Positions 23,101 to 37,200 of a stretch of 64,000 nt of DNA are shown one piece after another. A model generated the notes under the pieces. The model saw only the letters and a program-made list of their open reading frames with translations, had not been told where the DNA came from and did no database searches. Position numbers and translations under genes: made by a program. The DNA comes from Brachycybe producta (Eukaryota; Arthropoda; Diplopoda; Playtdesmida; Andrognathidae), in contig JAUPFP010000003.1 of assembly GCA_036925085.1 (NCBI GenBank), forward strand, positions 8,060,442 through 8,124,441, given 5' to 3'. Numbering within the stretch: the first letter of the stretch is position 1; every line of letters begins with the position of its first letter.

Positions 23101-26100
23101 AGCCTAGCCTAGGTTAGCCCAGCCTAGCCTAGCTTAACCTAGCTTAGCCTAGCTTAGCCTAGCCTAGCTTAGGATAGCCTAGCTTAGCCTAGCCTAGCCT
23201 AGCTTAGCCTAGCCTAGCCTAGCTTAGCCTAGCCTAGCTTAGCCTAGCTTAGCCTAGCTTAGCCTAGCCTAGTCTAGCCTAGCCTAGCCTAGCCTAGCTT
23301 AGTCTAGCCTAGCCTAGCCTAGCCTAGCCTAGCCTAGCTTAGCCTAGCCTAGCTTAGTCTAGCCTAGCCTAGCCTAGCTTAGCTTAGCCTAGCCTAGCCT
23401 AGCCTAGCCTAGCCTAGCCTAGCTTAGCCTAGCCTAGCTTAGCCTCGCCTAGCCTAGCCTAGCCTAGTTTAGCCTAGCCTAGCTTAGCCTAGCCTCGCTT
23501 AGCCTAGCCTAGCTTAGCCTAGCTTATCCTGGCTTAGCCTAGCCTAGCTTAGCCTAGCTTAGCCTAGCCTAGCCTAGCCTAGCCTAGCTTAGCCTAGCCT
23601 AGCTTAGCCTAGCCTAACTTAGCCTAGCTTAGCCAAGCCTAGCTTAGCCTAGCCTAGCTTAGCCTAGCCTAGCTTAGCCTAGCTTAGCCTAGCCTAGTCT
23701 AGCCTAGCCTAGTCTAGCCTAGCCTAGCCTAGCTTAGCCTAGCTTAGCCTAGCTTAGCCTAGCCTAGTCTAGCTTAGTCTAGCCTAGCCTAGCCTAGCTT
23801 AGTCTAGCCTAGCCTAGCCTAGCCTAGCCTAGCCTAGCCTAGCCTAGCCTAGCCTAGCTTAGCTTAGTCTAGCTTAGCCTAGCATAGCCTAGCCTAGCCT
23901 AGCCTAGCCTAGCTTAGCCTAGCCTAGCCTAGCCTAGCTTAGCCTAGCTTAGCCTAGCTTAGCCTAGCCTAGCCTAGCCTAGCTTAGCCTAGCCTAGCCT
24001 AGCCTAGCTTAGCCTAGCTTAGCCTAGCCTAACTTAGGATAGCCTAGCTTAGCCTAGCTTAGCCTAGCCTAGCTTAGCCTAGCTTAGCCTAGCTTAGCCT
24101 AGCCTAGCCTAGCCTAGCCTAGCCTAGCTTAGCCTAGCCTAGCTTAGCCTAGCTTAGCTTAGCCTAGCTTAGCCTAGCCTAGCTTAGCCTAGCTTAGCCT
24201 AGCCTAGCCTAGCCTAGCCTAGCCTAGCCTAGCCTAGCCTAGCTTAGCCTAGCCTAGCTTAGCCTAGCTTAGCCAAGCCTAGCCTAGCCTAGCCTAGCTT
24301 AGCCTAGCCTAGCTTAGCTTAGCCTAGCTTAGCCTAGCCTAGCCTAGCTTAGCCTAGCTTAGCCTAGCCTAACTTAGGATAGCCTAGCTTAGCCTAGCCT
24401 AGCTTAGCCTAGCTTAGCCTAGCTTAGCCTAGCTTAGCCTAGCCTAGCCTAGCCTAGCCTAGCCTAGCTTAGCCTAGCCTAGCCTAGCTTAGCTTAGCCT
24501 AGCTTAGCCTAGCCTAGCCTAGCCTAGCCTAGCCTAGCTTAGCCTAGCCTAGCCTAGCTTAGCTTAGTCTAGCTTAGCCTAGCATAGCCTAGCCTAGCCT
24601 AGCCTAGCCTAGCTTAGCCTAGCCTAGCCTAGCCTAGCTTAGCCTAGCTTAGCCTAGCCTAGCCTAGCCTAGCTTAGCCTAGCCTAGCCTAGCCTAGCTT
24701 AGCCTAGCTTAGCCTAGCCTAACTTAGGATAGCCTAGCTTAGCCTAGCCTAGCTTAGCCTAGCTTAGCCTAGCTTAGCCTAGCATAGCCTAGCCTAGCCT
24801 AGCCTAGCTTAGCCTAGCCTAGCTTAGCCTAGCTTAGCTTAGCCTAGCTTAGCCTAGCCTAGCTTAGCCTAGCTTAGCCTAGCCTAGCCTAGCCTAGCCT
24901 AGCCTAGCCTAGCCTAGCCTAGCTTAGCCTAGCCTAGCTTAGCCTAGCTTAGCCAAGCCTAGCCTAGCCTAGCCTAGCTTAGCCTAGCCTAGCTTAGCTT
25001 AGCCTAGCTTAGCCTAGCCTAGCCTAGCTTAGCCTAGCTTAGCCTAGCCTAACTTAGGATAGCCTAGCTTAGCCTAGCCTAGCTTAGCCTAGCTTAGCCT
25101 AGCTTAGCCTAGCTTAGCCTAGCCTAGCCTAGCCTAGCCTAGCCTAGCTTAGCCTAGCCTAGCCTAGCTTAGCTTAGCCTAGCTTAGCCTAGCCTAGCCT
25201 AGCCTAGCCTAGCCTAGCCTAGCTTAGCCTAGCCTAGCCTAGCCTAGCTTAGCCTAGCTTAGCTTAGCCTAGCTTAGCCTAGCCTAGCTTAGCCTAGCTT
25301 AGCCTAGCCTAGCCTAGCCTAGCCTAGCTTAGCCTAGCCTAGCCTAGCTTAGCCTAGCCTAGCTTAGCCTAGCTTAGCCAAGCCTAGCCTAGCCTAGCCT
25401 AGCTTAGCCTAGCCTAGCTTAGCTTAGCCTAGCTTAGCCTAGCCTAGCCTAGCCTAGATTAGCTTAGCCTAGCTTAGCCTAGCCTAACTTAGGATAGCCT
25501 AGCTTAGCCTAGCCTAGCTTAGCCTAGCTTAGCCTAGCTTAGCCTAGCTTAGCCTAGCCTAGCTTAGCCTAGCTTAGCCTAGCTTAGCCTAGCTTAGCCT
25601 AGCTTAGCCTAGCATAGCCTAGCCTAGCCTAGCTTAGCCTAGCCTAGCTTAGTCTAGCCTAGCCTAGCCTAGCCTAGCCTAGCCTAGCTTAGCCTAGCCT
25701 AGGTTAGCCCAGCCTAGCCTAGCCTAGCTTAGCCTAGCTTAGCCTAGCTTAGCCTAGCCTAGCTTAGGATAGCCTAGCTTAGCCTAGCCTAGCCTAGCTT
25801 AGCCTAGCCTAGCTTAGCCTAGCTTAGCCTAGCTTAGCCTAGCCTAGTCTAGCCTAGCCTAGCCTAGCCTAGCTTAGCCTAGCCTAGCTTAGTCTAGCCT
25901 AGCCTAGCCTAGCTTAGCCTAGCCTAGCTTAGTCTAGCCTAGCCTAGCCTAGCTTAGCCTAGCCTAGCTTAGTCTAGCCTAGCCTAGCCTAGCCTAGCCT
26001 AGCTTAGCCTAGCCTAGCTTAGTCTAGCCTAGCCTAGCCTAGCTTAGCCTAGCCTAGCTTAGCCTAGCTTAGCCTAGCCTAGCCTAGCCTAGCTTAACCT

Positions 26101-28200
26101 AGCTTAGCCTAGCCTAACTTAGGATAGCCTAGCTTAGCCTAGCCTAGCTTAGCCTAGCTTAGCCTAGCCTAGCTTAGCCTAGCTTAGCCTAGCTTAGCCT
26201 AGCATAGCCTAGCCTAGCTTAGCCTAGCCTAGCTTAGTCTAGCCTAGCCTAGCCTAGCCTAGCATAGCTTAGCCTAGCCTAGCCTAGCCTTTCCTAGCTT
26301 AGCCTAGCCTAGCTTAGCCTAGCCTAGCTTAGCCTAGCCTAGCCTAGCTTAGAATAGCTTAGTCTAGCCTAGCCTAGCTTAGCCTAGCCTAGCCTAGCCT
26401 AGCCTAGCCTAGCTTAGCCTAGCCTAGCCTAGCCTAGTCTAGCCTAGCCTAGCCTAGCCTAGTCTAGCCTAGCCTAGTCTAGCCTAGCCTAGCCTAGCCT
26501 AGCCTAGCTTAGCCTAGCCTAGCTTAGCCTAGCCTAGCTTAGAATAGCCTAGCTTAGCCTAGCCTAGCTTAGCCTAGCCTAGTGTAGCCTAGTCTAGCCT
26601 AGCCTAGCCTAGCTTAGCCTAGCCTAGCTTAGCCTAGCCTAGCCTAGCCTAGCCTAGCCTAGCCTAGCTTAGCCTAGCCTAGCTTAGCCTAGCCTAGCTT
26701 AGAATAGCCTAGCTTAGCCTAGCCTAGCTTAGCCTAGCCTAGCTTAGCCTAGCCTAGCTTAGCCTAGCCTAGTCTAGCCTAGTCTAGCCTAGCCTAGCCT
26801 AGCTTAGCCTAGCCTAGCTTAGCCTAGCCTAGCTTAACCTAGCCTAGCCTAGCTTAGCCTAGCTTAGTCTAGCCTAGCCTAGCTTAGCCTAGCCTAGTCT
26901 AGCCTAGCCTAGCCTAGCTTAGCCTAGCCTAGCTTAGCCTAGCCTAGCCTAGCCTAGCCTAGCTTAGCCTAGCCTAGCTTAGCCTAGCCTAGCTTAGAAT
27001 AGCCTAGCTTAGCCTAGCCTAGCTTAGCCTAGCCTAGCTTAGCCTAGCCTAGCTTAGCCTAGCCTAGTCTAGCCTAGCCTAGCCTAGCTTAGCCTAGCCT
27101 AGCTTAGCCTAGCTTAGCCTAGCCTAGCTTAGCCTAGCCTAGCTTAGCCTAGCCTAGCCTAGCTTAGCCTAGCTTAGTCTAGCCTAGCCTAGCCTAGCCT
27201 AGCCTAGCCTAGCCTAGCCTAGCCTAGCTTAGCCTAGCCTAGCCTAGTCTAGCCTAGCCTAGCGTAGTCTAGCCTAGCCTAGTCTAACCTAGCTTAGCCT
27301 AGCCTAGCTTAGAATAGCCTAGCTTAGCCTAGCCTAGCTTAGCCTAGCCTAGCTTAGCCTAGCCTAGCTTAGCCTAGCCTAGTCTAGCCTAGCCTAGCCT
27401 AGCCTAGCTTAGCCTAGCCTAGCTTAGCCTAGCCTAGCTTAGCCTAGCCTAGCCTAGCTTAGCCTAGCTTAGTCTAGCCTAGCCTAGCCTAGCTTAGCCT
27501 AGCCTAGCCTAGCCTAGTCTAGCCTAGCCTAGCCTAGCTTAGAATAGCCTAGCTTAGCCTAGCCTAGCCTAGCTTAGCCTAGCCTAGCCTAGTCTAGCCT
27601 AGCCTAGCCTAGCTTAGAATAGCCTAGCTTAGCCTAGCCTAGCCTAGCTTAGCCTAGCCTAGCCTAGAATAGCCTAGCCTAGCCTAGCCTAGCCTAGCTT
27701 AGCCTAGCTTAGCCTAGCCTAGCCTAGCCTAACTTAGCCTAGCCTAGCCTAGCCTAGCTTAGAATAGCCTAGCTTAGCCTAGCCTAGCTTAGCCTAGCTT
27801 AGCCTAGCCTAGCCTAGCCTAGCCTAGTCTAGCCTAGCCTAGCCTAGCTTAGAATAGCCTAGCTTAGCCTAGCCTAGCCTAGCCTAGCCTAGCATAGCCT
27901 AGCCTAGCCTAGCCTAGCTTAGCCTAGCCTAGCCTAGCCTAGCTTAGCCTAGCCAAGCTTAGCCTAGCTTAGCCTAGCCTAGCTTAGAATAGCCTAGCTT
28001 AGCCTAGCCTAGCTTAGCCTAGCATAGCTTAGCTTAGCCTAGCTTAGCCTAGCTTAGCCTAGCTTAGCCTAGCCTAGCTTAGTCTAGCCTAACCTAGCCT
28101 AGCCTAGCCTAGCTTAGCCTAGCCTAGCCTAGAATAGCCTAGCCTAGCCTAGCCTAGCCTAGCTTAGCCTAGCCTAGCCTAACTTAGCCTAGCCTAGCCT
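14200..28200 (+). repeat. Segmental duplications of 5.4-6.0 kb within the satellite
   Basis: Marker pairs shift by about 6.0 kb: AGGTT-AGCCC blocks starting at 17086 and 23106, CGCCT at 17426 and 23446, and AACTT-AGGAT at 18031 and 24031. A second set shifts by about 5.4 kb: TTCCT at 20896 and 26291, AGTGT at 21171 and 26581, AGCGT at 21851 and 27261, and the AGTCT-AACCT word at 22671 and 28081. The satellite has therefore grown by copying multi-kb blocks as well as short ones. Confidence 0.8.
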
Positions 28201-31200
28201 AGCTTAGAATAGCCTAGCTTAGCCTAGCCTAGCTTAGCCTAGCTTAGCCTAGCCTAGCCTAGCCTAGCCTAGTCTAGCCTAGCCTAGCCTAGCTTAGAAT
28301 AGCCTAGCTTAGCCTAGCCTAGCCTAGCCTAGCCTAGCATAGCCTAGCCTAGCCTAGCCTAGCTTAGCCTAGCCTAGCCTAGCCTAGCTTAGCCTAGCCA
28401 AGCTTAGCCTAGCTTAGCCTAGCCTAGCTTAGAATAGCCTAGCTTAGCCTAGCCTAGCTTAGCCTAGCATAGCTTAGCTTAGCCTAGCTTAGCCTAGCTT
28501 AGCCTAGCTTAGCCTAGCCTAGCCTAGCCTAGCTTAGCCTAGCTTAGCCTAGCTTAGCCTAGCATAGCCTAGCCTAGCCTAGCTTAGCCTAGCCAAGCTT
28601 AGCCTAGCTTAGCCTAGCCTAGCTTAGAATAGCCTAGCCTAGCCTAGCTTAGCCTAGCCTAGCTTAGCCTAGCTTAGCCTAGCCTAGCCTAGCTTAGCCT
28701 AGCCTAGCCTAGTCTAGCCTAGCCTAGCTTAGCCTAGCTTAGCCTAGCTTAGCCTAGCCTAGCTTAGCCTAGCCTAGCTTAGCCTAGCTTAGCCTAGCTT
28801 AGCCTAGCCTAGCCTAGCCTAGCCTAGCTTAGCCTAGCCTAGCCTAGCCTAGCTTAGCCTAGCCTAGCTTAGTCTAGCCTAACCTAGCCTAGCCTAGCCT
28901 AGCTTAGCCTAGCCTAGCCTAGCATAGCCTAGCTTAGCCTAGCCTAGCTTAGCCTAGCCTAGCTTAGCCTAGCTTAGCCTAACCTAGCCTAGCCTAGTCT
29001 AGCCTAGCCTAGCCTAGCTTAGAATAGCCTAGCTTAGCCTAGCATAGTCTAGCCTAGCCTAGCCTAGCTTAGAATAGCCTAGCTTAGCCTAGCCTAGCCT
29101 AGCTTAGCCTAGCCTAGCCTAGCCTAGCTTAGCTTAGCCTAGCCTAGCCTAGCCTAGTCTAGCCTAGCTTAGCCTAGCTTAGCCTAGCCTAGCTTAGCCT
29201 AGCCTAGCTTATCCTAGCTTAGTCTAGCCTAGCCTAGCCTAGCCTAGCTTAGCCTAGCCTAGCCTAGCCTAGCTTAGCCTAGCCTAGCCTAGCCTAGCTT
29301 AGCCTAGCCTAGCTTAGTCTAGCCTAGCCTAGCCTAGCCTAGCATAGCCTAGCTTAGCCTAGCTTAGCCTAGCCTAGCTTAGCCTAGCCTAGCTTAGCCT
29401 AGCTTAGCCTAACCTAGCCTAGCCTAGTCTAGCCTAGCCTAGCCTAGCTTAGAATAGCCTAGCTTAGCCTAGCCTAGCCTAGTCTAGCCTAGCCTAGCCT
29501 AGCTTAGAATAGCCTAGCTTAGCCTAGCCTAGCCTAGCTTAGCCTAGCCTAGCCTAGAATAGCCTAGCCTAGCCTAGCCTAGCCTAGCTTAGCCTAGCTT
29601 AGCCTAGCATAGCCTAGCCTAGCCTAGCCTAGCCTAGCTTAGCCTAGCCAAGCTTAGCCTAGCTTAGCCTAGCCTAGCTTAGAATAGCCTAGCTTAGCCT
29701 AGCCTAGCTTAGCCTAGCATAGCTTAGCTTAGCCTAGCTTAGCCTAGCTTAGCCTAGCCTAGCCTAGCCTAGCCTAGCCTAGTCTAGCCTAGCCTAGCCT
29801 AGCTTAGAATAGCCTAGCTTAGCCTAGCCTAGCCTAGCCTAGCCTAGCATAGCCTAGCCTAGCCTAGCCTAGCTTAGCCTAGCCTAGCCTAGCCTAGCTT
29901 AGCCTAGCCAAGCTTAGCCTAGCTTAGCCTAGCCTAGCTTAGAATAGCCTAGCTTAGCCTAGCCTAGCTTAGCCTAGCATAGCTTAGCTTAGCCTAGCTT
30001 AGCCTAGCTTAGCCTAGCTTAGCCTAGCCTAGCTTAGCCTAGCTTAGCCTAGCTTAGCCTAGCATAGCCTAGCCTAGCCTAGCTTAGCCTAGCCAAGCTT
30101 AGCCTAGCTTAGCCTAGCCTAGCTTAGAATAGCCTAGCCTAGCCTAGCTTAGCCTAGCCTAGCTTAGCCTAGCTTAGCCTAGCCTAGCCTAGCTTAGCCT
30201 AGCCTAGCCTAGTCTAGCCTAGCCTAGCTTAGCCTAGCTTAGCCTAGCCTAGCTTAGCCTAGCCTAGCTTAGCCTAGCTTAGCCTAGCTTAGCCTAGCCT
30301 AGCCTAGCCTAGCCTAGCTTAGCCTAGCCTAGCCTAGCCTAGCTTAGCCTAGCCTAGCTTAGTCTAGCCTAACCTAGCCTAGCCTAGCCTAGCTTAGCCT
30401 AGCCTAGCCTAGCATAGCCTAGCTTAGCCTAGCCTAGCTTAGCCTAGCCTAGCTTAGCCTAGCTTAGCCTAACCTAGCCTAGCCTAGTCTAGCCTAGCCT
30501 AGCCTAGCTTAGAATAGCCTAGCCTAGCCTAGAATAGCCTAGCCTAGCCTAGCCTAGCCTAGCTTAGCCTAGCTTAGCCTAGCTTAGCCTAGCCTAGCCT
30601 AGCATAGCCTAGCTTAGCCTAGCCTAGCTTAGCCTAGCCTAGCTTAGCCTAGCTTAGCCTAACCTAGCCTAGCCTAGTCTAGCCTAGCCTAGCCTAGCTT
30701 AGAATAGCCTAGCTTAGCCTAGCATAGTCTAGCCTAGCCTAGCCTAGCTTAGAATAGCCTAGCTTAGCCTAGCCTAGCCTAGCTTAGCCTAGCCTAGCCT
30801 AGCCTAGCTTAGCTTAGCCTAGCCTAGCCTAGCCTAGTCTAGCCTAGCTTAGCCTAGCTTAGCCTAGCCTAGCTTAGCCTAGCCTAGCTTATCCTAGCTT
30901 AGTCTAGCCTAGCCTAGCCTAGCCTAGCTTAGCCTAGCCTAGCCTAGCCTAGCTTAGCCTAGCCTAGCTTAGTCTAGCCTAGCCTAGCCTAGCCTAGCAT
31001 AGCCTAGCTTAGCCTAGCTTAGCCTAGCCTAGCTTAGCCTAGCCTAGCTTAGCCTAGCTTAGCCTAACCTAGCCTAGCCTAGTCTAGCCTAGCCTAGCCT
31101 AGCTTAGAATAGCCTAGCTTAGCCTAGCCTAGCCTAGCTTAGCCTAGCCTAGCCTAGCCTAGCTTAGCCTAGCTTAGCCTAGCTTAGCCTAGCCTAGCAT

Positions 31201-34200
31201 AGCCTAGCCTAGCCTAGCCTAGCTTAGCCTAGCCTAGCTTAGCCTAGCCTAGCTTAGCCTAGCCTAGCTTAGCCTAGCTTAGTCTAGCCTAGCCTAGCTT
31301 AGCCTAGCCTAGCTTAGCCTAGCCTAGCCTAGCCTAGCCTAGCCTAGCTTAGCCTAGCTTAGCCTAGCTTAGCCTAGCCTAGCTTAGAATAGCCTAGCTT
31401 AGCCTAGCCTAGCTTAGCCTAGCTTAGCCTAGCCTAGCTTAGCCTAGCCTAGCTTAGCCTAGCTTAGCCTATCCTAGTCTAGCCTAGCCTAGCCTAGCTT
31501 AGCCTAGCTTAGTCTAGCCTAGCCTAGCCTAGCCTAGCTTAGCCTAGCCTAGCTTAGCCTAGCTTAGCTTAGCCTAGCCTAGCCTAGCCTAGCTTAGCCT
31601 AGCCTAGCCTAGCCTAGCTTAGCATAGCCTAACCTAGCCTAGCCTAGTCTAGCCTAGCCTAGCCTAGCTTAGCCTAGCCTAGCTTAGCCTAGCCTAGCTT
31701 AGCCTAGCCTAGCCTAGCCTAGCCTAGCTTAGCCTAGCCTAGCTTAGTCTAGCCTAGCCTAGCCTAGCTTAGCCTAGCCTAGCCTAGCCTAGCCTAGCCT
31801 AGCTTAGCCTAGCCTAGCTTAGCCTAGCTTAGCCTAGCCTAGCTTAGAATAGCCTAGCTTAGCCTAGCCTAGCTTAGCCTAGCTTAGCCTAGCCTAGCTT
31901 AGCCTAGCCTAGTCTAGCCTAGCCTAGCCTAGCTTAGCCTAGCCTAGCTTAGTCTAGCCTAGCCTAGCCTAGCCTAGCTTAGCCTAGCCTAGCTTAGCCT
32001 AGCCTAGCTTAGCCTAGCCTAGCTTAGCCTAGCTTAGCCTAGCCTAGCTTAGCCTAGCCTAGCCTAGCCTAGCCTAGCTTAGAATAGCCTAGCTTAGCCT
32101 AGCCTAGCTTAGCCTAGCCTAGCCTAGCTTAGCCTAGCCTAGCTTAGAATAGCCTAGCTTAGCCTAGCCTAGCTTAGCCTAGCTTAGCTTAGCCTAGCTT
32201 AGCCTAGCCTAGCTTAGCCTAGCTTAGCCTAGCTTAGCCTAGCCTAGCCTAGCCTAGCCTAGCCTAGCTTAGCCTAGCCTAGCCTAGCTTAGCCTAGCCT
32301 AGCTTAGCCTAGCCTAGCCTAGCCTAGCTTAGCCTAGCCTAACTTAGCCTAGCTTAGCCAAGCCTAGCCTAGCCTAGCCTAGCTTAGCCTAGCCTAGCTT
32401 AGCCTAACCTAGCTTAGCCTAGCCTAGCTTAGCCTAGCCTAGCTTAGCCTAGCTTAATCTAGCCTAGCCTAGCTTAGCCTAGCCTAGCTTAGCCTAGCCT
32501 AGCCTAGCTTAGCCTAGCCTAGTCTAGCTTAGTCTAGCCTAGCCTAGCCTAGCCTAGCCTAGCTTAGCCTAGCCTAGCTTAGTCTAGCCTAGCCTAGCCT
32601 AGCCTAGCTTAGCTTAGCCTAGCCTAGCCTAGCCTAGCCTAGCTTAGCTTAGCCTAGCTTAGCCTAGCCTAGCCTAGCCTAGCCTAGACTAGCTTAGCCT
32701 AGCCTAGCCTAGCCTAGCTTAGCCTAGCTTAGCCTAGCCTAGCCTAGCCTAGCCTAGCTTAGCCTAGCCTAGCCTAGCCTAGCTTAGCCTAGCTTAGCCT
32801 AGCCTAACTTAGGATAGCCTAGCTTAGCCTAGCTTAGCCTAGCCTAGCTTAGCCTAGCTTAGCCTAGCATAGCCTAGCTTAGCCTAGCCTAGCTTAGCCT
32901 AGCTTAGCTTAGCCTAGCTTAGCCTAGCCTAGCTTAGCCTAGCTTAGCCTAGCTTAGCCTAGCATAGCCTAGCTTAGCCTAGCCTAGCTTAGCCTAGCTT
33001 AGCTTAGCCTAGCTTAGCCTAGCCTAGCTTAGCCTAGCTTAGCCTAGCCTAGCCTAGCCTAGCCTAGCTTAGCCTAGCCTAGCCTAGCTTAGCCTAGCCT
33101 AGCTTAGCCTAGCTTAGCCAAGCCTAGCCTAGCCTAGCCTAGCTTAGCCTAGCCTAGCTTAGCTTAGCCTAGCTTAGCCTAGCCTAGCCTAGCCTAGCCT
33201 AGCCTAGCTTAGCCTAGCCTAGCTTAGCCTAGCTTAGCCTAGCCTAACTTAGGATAGCCTAGCTTAGCCTAGCCTAGCTTAGCCTAGCTTAGCCTAGCTT
33301 AGCCTAGCTTAGCCTAGCCTAGCCTAGCCTAGCCTAGCTTAGCCTAGCCTAGCCTAGCTTAGCTTAGCCTAGCTTAGCCTAGCCTAGCCTAGCCTAGCTT
33401 AGCCTAGCCTAGCCTAGCCTAGCTTAGCCTAGCTTAGCCTAGCCTAGCCTAGCCTAGCCTAGCTTAGCCTAGCCTAGCCTAGCCTAGCTTAGCCTAGCTT
33501 AGCCTAGCCTAACTTAGGATAGCCTAGCTTAGCCTAGCTTAGCCTAGCCTAGCTTAGCCTAGCTTAGCCTAGCTTAGCCTAGCATAGCCTAGCCTAGCCT
33601 AGCCTAGCTTAGCCTAGCCTAGCTTAGCTTAGCTTAGCTTAGCCTAGCTTAGCCTAGCCTAGCTTAGCCTAGCTTAGCCTAGCCTAGCCTAGCTTAGCCT
33701 AGCCTAGCCTAGCTTAGCCTAGCTTAGCTTAGCCTAGCTTAGCCAAGCCTAGCCTAGCCTAGCCTAGCTTAGCCTAGCCTAGCTTAGCTTAGCCTAGCTT
33801 AGCCTAGCCTAGCCTAGCCTAGCCTAGCCTAGCTTAGCCTAGCTTAGCCTAGCCTAACTTAGGATAGCCTAGCTTAGCCTAGCCTAGCTTAGCCTAGCTT
33901 AGCCTAGCTTAGCCTAGCTTAGCCTAGCCTAGCTTAGCCTAGCTTAGCCTAGCTTAGCCTAGCATAGCCTAGCCTAGCCTAGCCTAGCCTAGCCTAGCTT
34001 AGCCTAGCCTAGCTTAGTCTAGCCTAGCCTAGCCTAGCCTAGCCTAGCCTAGCCTAGCTTAGCCTAGCCTAGGTTAGCCCAGCCTAGCCTAGCCTAGCTT
34101 AACCTAGCTTAGCCTAGCTTAGCCTAGCCTAGCTTAGGATAGCCTAGCTTAGCCTAGCCTAGCCTAGCTTAGCCTAGCCTAGCCTAGCTTAGCCTAGCCT

Positions 34201-37200
34201 AGCTTAGCCTAGCTTAGCCTAGCTTAGCCTAGCCTAGTCTAGCCTAGCCTAGCCTAGCCTAGCTTAGTCTAGCCTAGCCTAGCCTAGCCTAGCCTAGCCT
34301 AGCTTAGCCTAGCCTAGCTTAGTCTAGCCTAGCCTAGCCTAGCTTAGCTTAGCCTAGCCTAGCCTAGCCTAGCCTAGCCTAGCCTAGCTTAGCCTAGCCT
34401 AGCTTAGCCTCGCCTAGCCTAGCCTAGCCTAGTTTAGCCTAGCCTAGCTTAGCCTAGCCTCGCTTAGCCTAGCCTAGCTTAGCCTAGCTTATCCTGGCTT
34501 AGCCTAGCCTAGCTTAGCCTAGCTTAGCCTAGCCTAGCCTAGCCTAGCCTAGCTTAGCCTAGCCTAGCTTAGCCTAGCCTAACTTAGCCTAGCTTAGCCA
34601 AGCCTAGCTTAGCCTAGCCTAGCTTAGCCTAGCCTAGCTTAGCCTAGCTTAGCCTAGCCTAGTCTAGCCTAGCCTAGTCTAGCCTAGCCTAGCCTAGCTT
34701 AGCCTAGCCTAGCTTAGCCTAACCTAGCTTAGCCTAGCCTAGCTTAGCCTAGCCTAGCTTAGCCTAGCTTAGCCTAGCTTAGCCAAGCCTAGCCTAGCCT
34801 AGCCTAGCTTAGCCTAGCCTAGCTTAGCTTAGCCTAGCTTAGCCTAGCCTAGCCTAGCTTAGCCTAGCTTAGCCTAGCCTAACTTAGGATAGCCTAGCTT
34901 AGCCTAGCCTAGCTTAGCCTAGCTTAGCCTAGCTTAGCCTAGCTTAGCCTAGCCTAGCCTAGCCTAGCCTAGCCTAGCTTAGCCTAGCCTAGCCTAGCTT
35001 AGCTTAGCCTAGCTTAGCCTAGCCTAGCCTAGCCTAGCCTAGCCTAGCCTAGCTTAGCCTAGCCTAGCCTAGCCTAGCTTAGCCTAGCTTAGCTTAGCCT
35101 AGCTTAGCCTAGCCTAGCTTAGCCTAGCTTAGCCTAGCCTAGCCTAGCCTAGCCTAGCTTAGCCTAGCCTAGCCTAGCTTAGCCTAGCCTAGCTTAGCCT
35201 AGCTTAGCCAAGCCTAGCCTAGCCTAGCCTAGCTTAGCCTAGCCTAGCTTAGCTTAGCCTAGCTTAGAATAGCCTAGCCTAGCCTAGATTAGCTTAGCCT
35301 AGCTTAGCCTAGCCTAACTTAGGATAGCCTAGCTTAGCCTAGCCTAGCTTAGCCTAGCTTAGCCTAGCCTAGCTTAGCCTAGCTTAGCCTAGATAAGCCT
35401 AGCTTAGCCTAGCTTAGCCTAGCATAGCCTAGCCTAGCCTAGCTTAGCCTAGCCTAGCTTAGTCTAGCCTAGCCTAGCCTAGCCTAGCCTAGCCTAGCTT
35501 AGCCTAGCCTAGGTTAGCCCAGCCTAGCCTAGCCTAGCTTAGCCTAGCTTAGCCTAGCTTAGCCTAGCCTAGCTTAGGATAGCCTAGCTTAGCCTAGCCT
35601 AGCCTAGCTTAGCCTAGCCTAGCTTAGCCTAGCTTAGCCTAGCTTAGCCTAGCCTAGTCTAGCCTAGCCTAGCCTAGCCTAGCTTAGCCTAGCCTAGCTT
35701 AGTCTAGCCTAGCCTAGCCTAGCTTAGCCTAGCCTAGCTTAGTCTAGCCTAGCCTAGCCTAGCTTAGCTTAGCCTAGCCTAGCCTAGCCTAGCCTAGCCT
35801 AGCTTAGCCTAGCCTAGCCTAGCCTAGCTTAGCCTAGCCTAGCTTAGTCTAGCTTAGCCTAGCCTAGCTTAGTCTAGCCTAGCTTAGCCTAGCTTAGCCT
35901 AGCCTAGCCTAGCCTAGCTTAACCTAGCTTAGCCTAGCCTAACTTAGGATAGCCTAGCTTAGCCTAGCCTAGCTTAGCCTAGCTTAGCCTAGCCTAGCTT
36001 AGCCTAGCTTAGCCTAGCTTAGCCTAGCATAGCCTAGCCTAGCTTAGCCTAGCCTAGCTTAGTCTAGCCTAGCCTAGCCTAGCCTAGCATAGCTTAGCCT
36101 AGCCTAGCCTAGCCTTTCCTAGCTTAGCCTAGCCTAGCTTAGCCTAGCCTAGCTTAGCCTAGCCTAGCCTAGCTTAGAATAGCTTAGTCTAGCCTAGCCT
36201 AGCTTAGCCTAGCCTAGCCTAGCCTAGCCTAGCCTAGCTTAGCCTAGCCTAGCCTAGCCTAGTCTAGCCTAGCCTAGCCTAGCCTAGTCTAGCCTAGCCT
36301 AGTCTAGCCTAGCTTAGCCTAGCCTAGCTTAGAATAGCCTAGCTTAGCCTAGCCTAGCTTAGCCTAGCTTAGCCTAGCCTAGCTTAGCCTAGCCTAGCTT
36401 AGCCTAGCCTAGTGTAGCCTAGTCTAGCCTAGCCTAGCCTAGCTTAGCCTAGCCTAGCTTAGCCTAGCCTAGCCTAGCCTAGTCTAGCCTAGCCTAGCCT
36501 AGCCTAGTCTAGCCTAGCCTAGTCTAGCCTAGCTTAGCCTAGCCTAGCTTAGAATAGCCTAGCTTAGCTTAGCCTAGCTTATCCTGGCTTAGCCTAGCCT
36601 AGCTTAGCCTAGCTTAGCCTAGCCTAGCCTAGCCTAGCCTAGCTTAGCCTAGCCTAGCTTAGCCTAGCCTAACTTAGCCTAGCTTAGCCAAGCCTAGCTT
36701 AGCCTAGCCTAGCTTAGCCTAGCCTAGCTTAGCCTAGCTTAGCCTAGCTTAGCCTAGCATAGCCTAGCCTAGCCTAGCCTAGCTTAGCCTAGCCTAGCTT
36801 AGCCTAGCTTAGTTTAGCCTAGCTTAGCCTAGCCTAGCTTAGCCTAGCTTAGCCTAGCCTAGCCTAGCCTAGCCTAGCTTAGCCTAGCCTAGCCTAGCCT
36901 AGCTTAGCCTAGCCTAGCTTAGCCTAGCTTAGCCAAGCCTAGCCTAGCCTAGCCTAGCCTAGCCTAGCCTAGCTTAGCCTAGCCTAGCTTAGTCTAGCCT
37001 AGCCTAGCCTAGCCTAGCTTAGCTTAGCCTAGCCTAGCCTAGCCTAGCCTAGCCTAGCCTAGCTTAGCCTAGCCTAGCCTAGCTTAGCTTAGTCTAGCTT
37101 AGCCTAGCATAGCCTAGCCTAGCCTAGCCTAGCCTAGCTTAGCCTAGCCTAGCCTAGCCTAGCTTAGCCTAGCTTAGCCTAGCCTAGCCTAGCCTAGCCT